This document shows, piece after piece, positions 1 through 10,935 of a stretch of DNA of 64,000 nt. The position numbers and the translations under genes are program-made. The stretch comes from Acanthochromis polyacanthus (lineage: Eukaryota; Chordata; Actinopteri; Pomacentridae). The stretch's first letter is position 1. Each line of letters starts with the position of its first letter. Location: assembly GCF_021347895.1 (NCBI RefSeq), contig NC_067113.1, positions 3,578,251-3,642,250 on the forward strand, given 5' to 3'. A model generated the notes under the pieces. It had not been told where the DNA came from and ran no database searches. It saw only the letters and a list, made by a program, of their open reading frames with translations.

Positions 1-2048
1 CCATTAATGTTCATCTTTCAGTTTACAAATGACCAACTTGTTTAGTTTAGCTCAAACAGTCAGCAAGGAGTCTCCTACAACCACTCAGCAGTATGGCAGG
101 TCACAGACAGCCATTTTCAATGTTAGTTATCTTTGCATCTTGTCATGATCATATAACACGTGTTTTATCAGCTACTATCTCTTCTATGCTCTTTTTAGTG
201 ACCACATGCTCAGATCAATACAGCCCACCTCCAGTGATATCAGCAGCAGCAGCCTCCTCAACAGAAGCTGTTTAATTTACCCCATCAGGTCAAACATAGA
301 CTGCCCTCTTACAAAGATATGAGGTGTGGACAATATGGTATGTCGGGATTCCATGTTACTTTCTTTATGAATATGGGTTCCTACAATTCAACCAGTTACA
401 TTGTAAGGTGTGTTTCTGTATGATGTTTCATATCGTGTGCCACGAGGTTCCTTTTAATTTTGAGCACCTGCCCCTCCAAAGGTCTCTGCACGGTCCTGCA
501 AAACAGCACAACACAACAATAAATTCACTTTTTAATATAAAACATTTCTGGAGCTGCCATTGTTTAAAAGCAAGTTTATCATCAGGCTTCTATATTGACC
601 CCACACCAGTCAAGGCATATTTCTTTGGAGACACTGAGCTTTTTTTAAATCTTTCTTGATACTTAGACGCACAAAGCGATGTTTGCAGCTTTACTTATTA
701 AGTACTTATAGGCAGAGACCATAACCTAGATTGTTTAAAAAGCTACAGTTTACCCTAAACACATCACGTTTTGGCAACAACCAAAATATATTGTTTGGAA
801 TATATGGAGAAAATGTATGGTTCTGTCCATTCACCTGACCACCATGCCCTGTTGGCAGTCCAGCCAGTAATAGGCTATTGTTTAGTTTTTGGTTGTTTTG
901 GCTTTTTTTGTTGTTGGCTTGCTGAGCCACCCCGCTACTTCCCCATATCTGCCCTCCTCCAGAGCAGTATGGTGGTGGTACGTTAATGGTAGCCTGGATT
1001 CTCTGCGCGTTCGCCTTACACGACAAATCAGTAAAAAGTATTCGTGGTCCCCAGCTACCTGTTGCCGTCAGAGATCGGACCTTCACTGGAGGACGCATGA
1101 CTGCAGCATGGTGCATCTCTACAGCACTAGTGAGTCGGCAAAGACCGCAAGTTCTTCGTTTTGTTTTTTGTTTTTTTTTGTTTAATCCTTCTTTCCTTAA
1201 TCTTAACAGCAGCACTTTGAGTTGGATTAATCTTTTCACGGGGTGTAATTTGACAGTCGCAAAGTACTTCCTTGTTTTGATTCTACTTTTCGTTTGGTTG
1301 GTGGAAACCCTGAAGTGGATTGTTTAAATTGACTGAACCATAGACTCTTTATATACAGTCTATGGTTTGAATTGAATGCAAAGAGTATTTAGGAAAATCC
1401 GAACTGGACATCCCTTGTCATTTCAGTAATACATAGATTGTGGTGATTATTAATGATTTTGTTCTTTTCTTATTTGTTGCGATTGTGTTTCCCATTGTGG
1501 TATTTTGAATGAATTATAACCAGGTTTTACGTAATAACACTGAACCTTTGTAGGGTTTGACAATATACGCTTTTGTTTGAACAACATACAGATTATTGGT
1601 AAAAACTACAACTCACCCATGCTGTCTAAACTCCTAACGTCCAGTGGTAGAAGCAACAATTTACTGATGGCACTTTAGATGTATTGGCAGATGCTACTAG
1701 GTAGCTCTGATCAGAGAAGCCTCTGGTCTCTGCAGCACAGATGCTCAGACAAGTGTGTGAGACCAAAAATTTATTTCCTTTTGAGATTTACCTCTGCTGA
1801 AACCAAGTGATTTTATCTATTTGGGCAGGTCACACAGTGACAGCCATCTACAGACCTGCTAAATGTCAGCTGTACTGGTGCGGACTATTAAAATGTTGAA
1901 TTACCCTTGACAGATTTTTGATTGCATGCTTCCCCATAGCACTGACTTTGCTATCAGAATGTGGCATGGTTTACTTAAGTACTACATTAGCAAGCTATAA
2001 TGTATCAGATTCAACATTTTCAAAACAGTAAAATATCAAAAATATATA
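1..2048. other. Unassigned left flank of the CACTA element
   Basis: No open frame here has recognisable domains or convincing splice structure. The longest open frame (minus, 706-1239) is basic and low in complexity, and I cannot relate it to a family. A GC-richer patch at about 930-1135 contains several CpGs but shows no motif I can name. A short hairpin at 1336-1367 is listed separately. Confidence 0.5.
1336..1367. repeat. 11-bp inverted repeat, terminal motif of a fish MITE
   Basis: The arms AACCATAGACT (1336-1346) and AGTCTATGGTT (1357-1367) are exact reverse complements around a 10-bp AT-rich spacer. The same motif starts the MITE at 52885 and ends its inverted relative near 59990. This looks like a minimal footprint of that family in which almost only the two ends remain. 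Confidence 0.6.
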
Positions 2049-2063
2049 CACTGTAAACCCGAA
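2049..2063 (+). repeat. Left terminal inverted repeat of the CACTA element
   Basis: CACTGTAAACCCGAA matches the reverse complement of 9286-9300 in all 15 positions. Immediately inward the two ends diverge but keep weak similarity. Confidence 0.9.
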
Positions 2064-2400
2064 GATGTTCAGAAAACTCAATATTTGTGTCGTAACTGAT
2101 AACACAAGAACTTTTAAGTTATGCTAATAACAATTTTGAGTTACACTTTACTCAAAACGTGTCTTCAGTTGACTTAATTTATATTCTAAGTTCAATATAT
2201 AATTTTTAAATTTCCTTAAGTTTATATTTATGTCTTCTTCATACTTAAATTATTTCATTGTATGGTACTTATAAAAACTTAGTTATATAGACTTGAAAAA
2301 AATCATCTGCACACCATTAGTAACTACTCAAAATATTACACATTAATGAACTCAAAATATTTACCACTTGCCAACTTAAAATGTAACCAAGTATGATTAT
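2064..2400. repeat. Subterminal short-repeat zone of the CACTA element
   Basis: Short motifs of the type ACTTAA, AAGTT and ACTCAAAA recur in both orientations, for example around 2113, 2151, 2168, 2215, 2243, 2276, 2326, 2350 and 2375. Arrays of short subterminal repeats are the usual transposase-binding regions of EnSpm/CACTA elements. That role here is inferred. Confidence 0.55.
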
Positions 2401-2568
2401 GCAAGAGAAGCACCATTCATGAAATAAAAGGTTCTTGATCAAAATGTTCCTGTCAGAATAATTTATTACGGTATAAAACTTCACCATAAAAACATTTTTT
2501 AACAACATAACAGTCTTAGAAAAACTGCAAAATGTTGAACAACATTCAAGTGCAACACCTGTAATCAA

Positions 2569-2572
<4 letters not shown>

Positions 2573-2612
<40 letters not shown>

Positions 2613-2631
2613 TATAAAATAGGCTGCTAAA

Positions 2632-2674
<43 letters not shown>

Positions 2675-2699
2675 TACATACATTTTAGCAGCCTATTTT
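2573..2699. repeat. (TA)n tracts with a 19-bp hairpin
   Basis: Two long TA dinucleotide tracts (about 2573-2606 and 2635-2670) surround a perfect inverted repeat. The left arm AAAATAGGCTGCTAAAATG is at 2616-2634 and its reverse complement is at 2681-2699. The loop is 46 bp of TA-rich DNA. It lies inside the CACTA element, downstream of both genes. Confidence 0.85.
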
Positions 2700-3146
2700 G
2701 AAACATTGGGGATAAACAATCCTCCCCTTCCTTCACTGCACTGTATTTTCTTCAATTTTTTTTTCTCCAAAACCCATAAAAGTAGCGGAATACACAGCTT
2801 GACTTGTGCGAATGAGGAAAAAAAAGAACCCACTATAAATAAAGGAAAATATAATATAAATAAATAATTATCTAACTAATAATGTGGGCATACTGATCAA
2901 TGAGGTAAATGTGGCAGTACAATAAAATGGGAAAAAAGTACCTCTCTTTTATAGAAAGTCCACCGATCATAATTGTGCAAACATTCTTTCAGACATCTCA
3001 ATAACAACAGAACAACAAGGCTGTAATAATGTTTCTGACATGAATCACATTGATGCATGGATGAACTAAGCAGGCATTTCTCACCTTTTTATGACTTTAA
3101 CAAATCATTTTTCAGGGAGAGTAGGCATGGTTTCAATGGTTTGTTG

Positions 3147-5462
3147 TCATCCAGACAGCAACACTTTCTGGATAAATGTGAATGTGTGAGTGAGTTTCTT
3201 TGGGTAATCTAGGTGTAATGCATAGATCAAACCAAACAGCATCACAAATGCATCAGCCAACCTGGGAAGCTGGTTCATAACAATTTCATCCTCTATCACA
3301 ATGGATACGTTCTCAGGGCTGAAGCTGATGAAACCAGTGGAGAGAGAAGCCACAGAGAGGAGCGCAAGTGGTGTGTTGTTGGTCTCCATCTCATCGTCAC
3401 CCTGCAAAAAACAAGAGAATAAATAATTAACAACAAATCCAGAAGGACCTGTACCAATCCTTGTTTGTAGAGCCAAAATATATTATTTCTTCCTTAACAA
3501 GTTCAGCAAGTAACTGTCAATATCATATAACAATAACTCCAACACTTACATTACAAGTTTTGTGGAATTCAGTGTCATCCTCCCGGAGATAAACTGAAAG
3601 TGCACGAAGAGCAAGAGTGTGTTGATATCATGTTCTTCCTAAAAAAATGGAAACTCATTTTAGCAATATTATGCCAGAGTAACCAGTCCATGTCACTAGG
3701 ATAACAGTAAATCCAAACCCATTATATGATCATTACGGAAGCCGAGAAGGGCCATACATTCATACTTTTTTTTTCTTTCGTTTTCCCATGATAACATTTT
3801 TTCCCCTCTTCGTTTTACCATGAACAAGATAATTTCATTTACTTTCCCGTCATGATTCCCAAGAAAAGTATCTTGTTATCGTGGGAAAACAAAAGAAACT
3901 ATCTCGAGACATAAAACGAAACCTTGTTTTCCCATCTGTTCTGCCCTTTCTTTCTGTTCTGTCTGTATGTCCTTTCTTTCTTTCTTTCTTTCTGTTCTGT
4001 CTGTCTGTTGACGTGTGAAAGGAATTGTGATGCAGCGATCAACATCCCCCTGCTCCACATTTCTGACATTTCTGCACTGAATGACATTTTCTGCAATAGT
4101 TTCCTTTTCTGTGATAACGAGAAAATTATCCCATTATCATGTGAAGACAAGGTCTCGTTTTCAAATAAAAAATGAATGAAATTATCTCATCACAGGAAAA
4201 CGAAGACAAAAATGAAGTATGAATGTATGGACCCTCTTGGCTTCAGATCAGCATTATGCACATGGATAAGTCAAACATGAACTTACCTCCAGGTCATAAG
4301 TTGTCAGGATCTGTCGCAGGGCCTCAGCTCCCTTTCCTGTCCTTGAGGACTTGTGTCAATACAGTGCAACTAGCTTTGGTGTGTATCGGTCAAGTTCAGC
4401 ATAAAACTGGTTGTGTAGATTCACATTTGTGATTCGGAGGAAGTCTGCAAACACCTGTACACATATAAATATATAGGTGTAAAGACAATGAGTTCTGAAA
4501 TATTAATATAAATTCATTTTATTAACTATTCCTAAATAAACCATGCAATATATTTACCTGTGACTGCATCCGCAGTGCCGACCAGTTCTCCAGGAATTCG
4601 CTCACCTGTGGACTCTCTTGAACAATGTGTTTGTGAGGTTGTGTGCATGAGCTTTTCTATCAGCATCTGGTCTCTCTCAGTCTTTTCGGTCTCTTCAATT
4701 ATTTTTACTCGCATTTCCTCCAAAGTTGCATCATTCTCTCCTCTGGGGAAGTTGGGCAGGTAATTAACCTCAGCTCTTCTGGCTCTTTTAATGTTGGAAT
4801 GAGGATGATCTTTCTCAGGGTTGGTTCGGCTCCTCTTGCCTGCATTGATGGAGACCTCTGCACAACCAGATCTTGCCATCTTAGTGCGATAGTTCCCCAT
4901 CTTGAATTTCAACGCCACCTTCCATCCATACCATCCAGTTTTACTTCCAGGTTCTCTGAGGCATGGATGAGCTGCTACTAGAGCTGCAGCAGCCAAAGCC
5001 ACTTCCTTGTCATGTGGATACGGCTTAAATTTGTACATTGTTTCAGCCATGTTTTCTAGTATATTATGTTTTTGTGCTCTTGTTAATTTCAATGTCTTTC
5101 CTGAAGTTTCAAATGCAGCAGGGGAAACAATCTGGCCAACTTTTTTGACGCTATCTCAAAGGTACGTGTGGGAGTATGTCTGTGTCAGAGCTTCCAGTAG
5201 AGGATGCATCACTTTCGGCTCTCACCACTTTCAGTGTTCCCTTTTCAGGGAGCTCCTGAATATCTATAAGCACACTGAGCTGCCCGTTGAAAACAGGATC
5301 CTCACATTGAAGGGTGAAGTCACAGTCCAGCCTCGGCTTAAACTTCTCTTGCATTATATTCTTGAGCTCCTCTATTGACTGTGGTCTTTCAGTGAGAATC
5401 AGCTTCATGGCAACATCTGTTGCAACACATACACGGAGCACAAATTTCTGAGGAAAAGCCAT
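3147..5462 (-). pseudogene. PB1-like-domain accessory gene of the CACTA element (fish-expanded family), decayed
   Basis: Five coding blocks join with good splice sites. Block 1 runs 5462-5151; its ATG at 5460-5462 opens MAFPQKFVLRV and a PB1-like ubiquitin-fold segment. Block 2 runs from about 5150 to 4558 and holds a KHPCL-like/YGWK segment (here AAHPCLREPG, YGWKVALKFK), a basic stretch, and the donor GTAAAT. Block 3 is 4454-4287, with acceptor ACAG and donor GTAAGT. Block 4 is 3638-3550. Block 5 is 3401-3147 and ends in the family C-terminus (LFGLIYALHLDYPKKL). I recognise this layout from a large family of uncharacterised fish proteins. The copy is damaged: a one-base frameshift between blocks 1 and 2 near 5150, an in-frame TGA at 4356-4358 that is probably CGA mutated at CpG, and an apparent 2-bp insertion in block 4. 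Its biochemical role is unknown to me; its position inside the transposon suggests an accessory (TnpA-like) function. Confidence 0.7.
3738..4244. mobile_element. MITE with ~30-bp imperfect TIRs inside an intron
   Basis: The outer ends pair as inverted repeats: 3738-3767 against 4215-4244, with the inner 16 bases (CCATACATTCATACTT and its complement) exact. The interior has further inverted blocks, for example 3771-3795 against 3873-3898, and CTTT-rich DNA near 3970. It sits between blocks 3 and 4 of the accessory gene, so it inserted into intronic sequence of the CACTA element. No coding capacity is seen. I could not settle the target duplication. Confidence 0.7.
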
Positions 5463-5773
5463 ATCTGTTGATGATCTGTGAAAGAAAAAACAAAACAAGA
5501 AATAGTTTGATTGTGATTTTGAATCATCTTCGAAGCTGGAGCAGGAATTTCATGCTACTAATATGAACCGTTTTGGTGTTAAGAGAAGTTTTCCCTCTGT
5601 TCTGTATGCAGAAAGAGGCAATGTGTCATTGAGCTCTTGTAAAAGCTGGACAATCAAGTTCACAGGTGAAAGTTCAAAAGATCTCAAATGTTCAATGTAA
5701 TGTGATGTGTGTCTCTTGCAAAGAAAGACAATCTGGTTATTGACAAGAAGAATCTGTTCAATTTTACTAAACT

Positions 5774-5909
5774 CAATTTTACTAAAGCCCTCAACATCAT
5801 CCATTGGCTGAACCTCCTCACAGAACACATTTCACTGGAGAGAATGTCTGCTACCCGGAAAAAACAATTGGACTCATTTAAAGAAAAATGGTCTCCATTT
5901 ATTAATTAA
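5774..5909 (+). pseudogene. C-terminal end of LINE ORF2 (L1/Tx1 type)
   Basis: The frame reads into ISLERMSATRKKQLDSFKEK, then W-S-P-F-I-N and a TAA ending at 5909. A short basic tail ending in a W-x-P-F motif is typical of L1/Tx1-clade ORF2 proteins in fish. Only about 45 residues remain because the insertion is 5' truncated. Confidence 0.6.
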
Positions 5910-6838
5910 TTAAATATTAATCTATAGCTCCTGCTTGTATGTGGGCGTATGCCACTGCCCCCATAAAAAAAACAAAAAAATTGTAATACCTGTTCTGTCT
6001 GTGCGTATGGTCTAACTTTCCTCTGCTTTATTTCAGTTTATTAACACTCCAACTCTCAAAGATTGATAGCACCATGGACTTCAAGGCCGTGTGCATGCAC
6101 TGGTGGTGTCCCCGCCCCATGGCTCCTGCGGCCTGGGGGGGGGGCTGTCAGCTTGGCCCTGCATTGCTGTGATGACTGTTTGGGCTTCGGGGTCTTTCAC
6201 ACTTGCATGTGCATGTTTGCTCAGGTCCCACCAGCTCCTGTCGAGTTCCGCTGTTGAGCAGTGATGGGACCTGCCGGAATGAGCTGAGACCCTCTCCAGA
6301 GTCTAATCTCACACTAAACCCACTCTCCTTTTCTGTAATATCTTCTTCTGGCCTATTCTACTCTATACTAACATGACACTCACAACTATGCTGTTCAGTA
6401 CTGTCTGGCTAATTATTCATTTATTTATTTATTTATTGCTTGTTTGTTTGTTTGGTTTTCTGTTTTCTTGTGTATGTGTTTGTTTGTTTGTCTTATTGAT
6501 GGGTAATTATTAGTCGGGAATAACACAACACCTGATATTCTTCAGATGTAATAGCACCGCTTGCTAGTCCCTGTCCCTGTCCGTCCTGTCTCGTCCTGTC
6601 CACCCTTTGTTTCCCCTCACATCACCACTGAGGTGTAGCACTGCCCTCCCTGGCTCTTAACAGGGAAATGTAATAAAGAGTGGCAGCTTAGCTTTCAGGG
6701 AGGGCTGGTGATGGTCACACGCATGCACTAAATAATAAGATATTTAGCTGCAAGACTAAAATATGCATTAATCTCATAAAGTGTTGACACCCCTTTCATG
6801 GAGTTAAACAATGAGAATAAATGCAGACAAAAAAAAAA
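5774..6838 (+). mobile_element. 5'-truncated L1/Tx1-type LINE insertion
   Basis: A 15-bp target duplication CAATTTTACTAAACT lies at 5759-5773 and 6839-6853. The insert ends in a short A-run (6829-6838), the normal outcome of target-primed reverse transcription on the plus strand. Its first 136 bases encode the end of a LINE ORF2; the rest is 3'UTR with simple TTTA/TGTT tracts near 6416-6495. The insert begins with a near-repeat of the target (CAATTTTACTAAA at 5774-5786), so the exact 5' junction could shift by some bases. Confidence 0.8.
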
Positions 6839-8995
6839 CAATTTTACTAAACTGAGGCAATCCTCCTTCCTGTCCCACAGACACAAACATCTCCACACCA
6901 TAATCAGTTCCATAAACAGTGACAACTGATGTGCTGTAAATTATGCTGCTCTCTGTCATCTGTGCAACATATGACTTTGCAACATCAGGAAGCCCTGATA
7001 CCATCACAGACGAGATGCTTGATGTCTGCTGGTGAGGTCTGAAGAAGGATGGGGCACTGAGAGAGTATGCCATCATGTGTTGGTGTCTGTTTGCTAGTGT
7101 TTTTAAAATGTTCTTGAAGTTTTGAGTGTCATGAACTACACGCTTGAAAAAGCAGGGTTTTCCCTCAAATCTCATTGTCCACAGGTGGACAAGAGGTCCA
7201 AAACAACAGATGAGGTTAGGGTAATGCTCTGTGTAGTGATGCTTTGGTCTAAGTGTGAAATCAGGAAAAACTTCCTGCAGCATTTGTCTGTGATCTTGTA
7301 TTTTCATTTGCAAGTACTGGATGGATTCGTCTGTAAATACTGGGCAAATCATCAGCTCTACTATGTCTTTCAAATCCATGAGTACACTCCATGCTCCATC
7401 CTCTTCTGGAACTTTACTACCAATGATCAATGGAAGTAGTCTGAGTAAAGTAACATTCTCATGACCATTGCCACCAACTGTGTTTTTAACAGTAAAGGTC
7501 TTTGGGATAGGCTGAGGTCTGTCAACCTTGTCTGCGTGCTTGTATAGGAATGAGACGATTTTTTGGTTTAAATACTCCAGGGTGAAATATTTCTGACAGA
7601 TCATTTTCCCAATACACATCGCAAGCTCGACAGGGACAATGCCCTCAAGAAGGTCGTGCAGGATATCTGGAGGGAAACCTGTGATTGTATGAAAATACTG
7701 TAGACACTGCCTCAGAACACAGACTCCCTGAACACCACTCTGACCCTGACTAACCCTTGTCAGTGCAGCATCAACATCAACATCATGACTGGCTTTTGTC
7801 CGCAAACTGAATTCTCCACTCTCAACATCATGAGCCTGAATTTGGTCTTTGGAAGTTGTGCAGAATCTGCAAACATGTTCACCTCTGAAACACTTTGTAA
7901 ATCCTGCAAATGCATGAGCTGCAAGATTATCACCACGACACACAAGACTGTTCCCTTTACAGCTTTACCAACTGACTCAATAAAAACACCATCTTGTTCA
8001 AGAGTTTGTATGTTTCGTAACAGAGGAGCAAACAGTCTTTCATATCCAAACCGCTGAACGCCAGACACCTAACATAATGCTGCTAACTGAAGCACATGCA
8101 ATGATGATCTATATTTGCTGGGCAGATCAGCAAATATCCAGTAGACTGAACATAGTTTATGGATCCTCCGTGATGTTCCAAGTGGGTTTGCAATTTCAAG
8201 ATCATCAATGTACAAAAGGATAGGTAGCTTTAGATCATCTGAAGAAGAGAACAATTCATTCTCTTTATAGTATGAACCATCTTGGTGGCTCATGAAATTA
8301 CCTTCCTGTGACATCTTTGTTTCTAGAATTTTGTCTAGAATGTCTGTATGTTTAAACATTTTCTGAATCATGTCAAGAATAGGAACATGTACTGCTGTGT
8401 GCCCTGGCTCCAGCACATATGCCACATGCTTAACCACAGGGTAGTTTTTTTCAACAAATGTTTTTCTTCTTTTAGTTGATGATAACTCTCTGCCTTTAGC
8501 TGTGGCATTTACAAGAATGTTGCTTTCCAGAACAGCAGTAAGTACGTCATCTAGAATATTTTCAGTGACACAGATGTCATGACGTTCTAAGACTTCTCTC
8601 AGAGACTGTTTGATTAGAGGCTTGGACAGGGAAAATATTTGTGTCAGATGCTCCACTATGTCCTGAGTTGCCAGGTCAGACACATGAAGAATTGTTCTCA
8701 TCTTTAAGAACAGCGATACCAAACTTTGGTGCAGCTGCGCTCTTAAAGTGTCTGTGCCACACTGACTCTCTACCTCAACAGGGTCAAGGGTGTCTATGCC
8801 CTCACACTGAGCAGGTCCCTCCTCAACATTTTCACCAGCAGGTGTGTCTGGTGTACCATTGTTTTCTGAATACACAATGGTCATATCAAAATCTGAACAT
8901 CCAGACAAAACAAGCCAGTAAAACATTTTGTCCAAAACATGTCTTGAAATTAGTAAACAATCCACAAATAGCTAGTTTTCGTGAACGTGCACCTC

Positions 8996-9090
8996 ACGCT
9001 GTGCGTCCCATATTTGGGATAGGCTACAGCACCCCCCGCAACCCTAGTGAGGATAAAGCAGTATATAGACAATGGATGGATGGATATTAG
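8996..9090 (+). repeat. Fragment of a fish LINE 3' tail with (GGAT)n
   Basis: The segment contains GGGATAGGCTACAGCACC, a shared CCCCGC-AACCCTAGTGAGGATAA stretch, and ends in GGATGGATGGAT. The same dispersed repeat occurs at greater length at 36680-37034 in the opposite orientation. It lies between the transposase coding region and the right terminus of the CACTA element, so it is another nested insertion. Confidence 0.6.
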
Positions 9091-9285
9091 TGAACTTCAG
9101 TAGAAATTTCAGGCGGAATTGACTGCAGTATATAGGGATACGTGACGGTGTTCACTCAATACATGTAAGCCCTGTAAAATCAAAACAAGATTATTTGTTA
9201 AGAATACTTAATGTTTAAGTGTCAGGTGAACTGTTAAGCCCACTTTGATGTAATTGCCTGCAATAGTTATGAGTTTGTAGTACTG

Positions 9286-9300
9286 TTCGGGTTTACAGTG
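9286..9300 (-). repeat. Right terminal inverted repeat of the CACTA element
   Basis: TTCGGGTTTACAGTG is the exact reverse complement of 2049-2063. It is followed by TATA, matching the four bases that precede the left terminus. Confidence 0.9.
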
Positions 9301-10935
9301 TATAACTATTACTTGTTGCGTTGTTCTGGTTCTTCTTTCATTAGAACATCTGGTGTCTTTCATACAAAAATAGGTCTTTTGTCGACATTTGTTGTTCACC
9401 TTTATATTATTGCTGCAATATTTGCATGAATATTTACCAATTTTATTTGTTTCTGTCAAATATGCATATGAGGGTTAACCTCTAAAAAATAACATTGTAG
9501 ATGGGGCATTATTAAATCCTCTAAACTGTTCAGTCATAAAACTGTTGCTACTCACAGTATCAGCCACTTTCAGCTGCACAACTGGAGTGCCACAAACAGT
9601 CTGTGAGATCTGAGCCTTATGTATAGCTCTTGTATAAGCTTGTTTTGAGCTAACGTTCATCTCTCAAACCACATTAAGTGTTAATGTGGACATATGTCAG
9701 AATGTCAACAGAACATGAGATTACTAGCCAGGAAATACAATAGGTACAAAGCTCATAAGACAATGTCACCTAAATACAACTACAAGGTTTCAAATGTTCT
9801 CATTCAAATGTGAGCTAAAAACAACAAGTAGACTACTGCATCTTGGTGAGGCAGTGTAAAGTGTACAAGAAAACAATGATTTATGAATTGTCAGATATAG
9901 AGAGGTCCCGTAATTTTAAACCAATACCTGCAAAATGTGGAGCAACTTGCTTTTTTTTTTATTTGAAAAGTAGCAAAAATATCAAAGCTTAAGAATCACA
10001 TATTCTTGCAAATATTGTCGAGTGTAGGAGTTTATAATAACAATAAATCTTCAGAACCAAACTTGTTCAAAAAAGCAAACTTTTCTGATTAATAATCCTC
10101 CCCCAAAACTCCTCACTTCAGCAGCCTGAAAAGTCGACACACATATTAGGGATTTCATCTTCCCCTAAGACCCAGGTTTAACAGAGCATGCACCTCTGCA
10201 GCTCATGGACTAAACTCATGACCCATTTCAGGCTGTTGATGCACTGTTTCAGCAAATCCAAATAACAGAGTTACTGTAGAAAGCAAATGATACCATTGGT
10301 CACACAAAAACCTTTACATTTTATGCTGTTTTGTCTTGGTAGGTGTCTTTTTTCCTCAGTTTTTCTCTGATCAATTCTAACTTGCAGGCAACTGTTACTC
10401 AGTGATCAATGAACAAGTTTACAGTTTGACAATGTGCAGGATGCCTATACATGCAACAAATTCTTCAGGGCTGAGATAGGAAGCACAGACTGGCAGCTAG
10501 TTCAAAAAAACAGACAGGTTCACATCTTTGTTATTGTTTTCGTTGTTGTTCTATTGTTGTTCTTATTTTTATTGTAGTCATTGTTATGATTTTATTGTTG
10601 TCATGTCAAACAAACCAACCAATTGAGTCAACAGTATGTCAGCCTGTTCAACAAATTAGAAATACTTTGAGACAAGTACAGCAGTTTCAGTTTTCCATTA
10701 AATTGTCTGACAGCAGGTAAAGTAGTGAAATAATGTAAATATAGGATGCACATAAACTAATATAGATTTTAATTGAAGTGGGAGCTTTTGTAAGATGAAA
10801 AAATCCATTGTACTGCTTTTCCCATCAACAGCAGCATATTGCTTAGCCATTCCATTCTGATACTTTTCATTCTCCAAACCTCATACAACCTCACTTTAAA
10901 ATATCTCAACTGAGCCTTTAACATTTTTTGTATTA
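9301..10935. other. Unassigned AT-rich spacer
   Basis: I see no supported gene or mobile element here. A TTG/TTA-rich low-complexity run lies around 10530-10605. The minus-strand frame at 9208-9459 crosses the transposon terminus and is not treated as a gene. Confidence 0.5.

Larger units (their letters stand above)
5550..8965 (-). pseudogene. CACTA/EnSpm-type transposase, split by a LINE and inactivated
   Basis: The protein-coding path runs 8965 to about 6854, then resumes at 5773 and ends at 5550. The N-terminal part includes LYIDDLEIANPLG, typical of a fish family of transposase-like proteins. A CxxC (CRFC) follows near 7868. GDNLAAH (7934-7914) and DILHDLLEG (7667-7641) resemble the conserved D-containing blocks of Tnp2-type CACTA transposases. 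KHHYTEHYP with FGPLVHLWTMRFEGK near 7200-7120 supplies a likely catalytic E. The C-terminal segment (5773-5550) has the family's LPLSAYR and KRFI ending. Damage seen: an in-frame TAG at 8069-8071 where a coding residue is expected, a one-base frameshift near 7930, and the LINE at 5774-6838. LINE plus one target duplication is 1080 bp, a multiple of three, and the two halves lie in the same frame, as expected if the gene was once continuous. A likely splice acceptor lies near 8897; earlier exons were not identified. Confidence 0.75.
2049..9300 (-). mobile_element. CACTA/EnSpm-like DNA transposon, two-gene, apparently full length
   Basis: The element is bounded by perfect 15-bp terminal inverted repeats, CACTGTAAACCCGAA at 2049-2063 and its reverse complement at 9286-9300. 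The flanking bases are TATA on both sides (2045-2048 and 9301-9304), so the target duplication is TA or TATA. The terminal CACTG, the clustered subterminal short repeats and the presence of two genes, one transposase-like, fit the CMC/EnSpm superfamily. Both genes read on the minus strand: transposase first (8965 to 5550), then an accessory protein (5462 to 3147). The internal LINE (5774-6838) and MITE (3738-4244) are later insertions. Both genes are interrupted by stops or frameshifts, so this copy is not autonomous. The superfamily name is an inference from termini and transposase motifs; the inverted repeats are seen directly. Confidence 0.8.

Noticed and set aside
706..1239. 177-codon minus-strand frame
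   Set aside because: No motif, no splice support and skewed composition. The alternative start and an overlapping plus-strand frame argue for chance.
1336..1367. Rho-independent terminator
   Set aside because: The genome is eukaryotic and the hairpin matches the ends of a known MITE family in the same window.
9208..9459. Minus-strand frame with YSCKYCSNNIK, zinc-finger-like, as an N-terminal exon of the transposase
   Set aside because: It spans the right TIR (9286-9300), so most of it lies outside the element, and it has no clear splice connection. The CxxC is probably chance.
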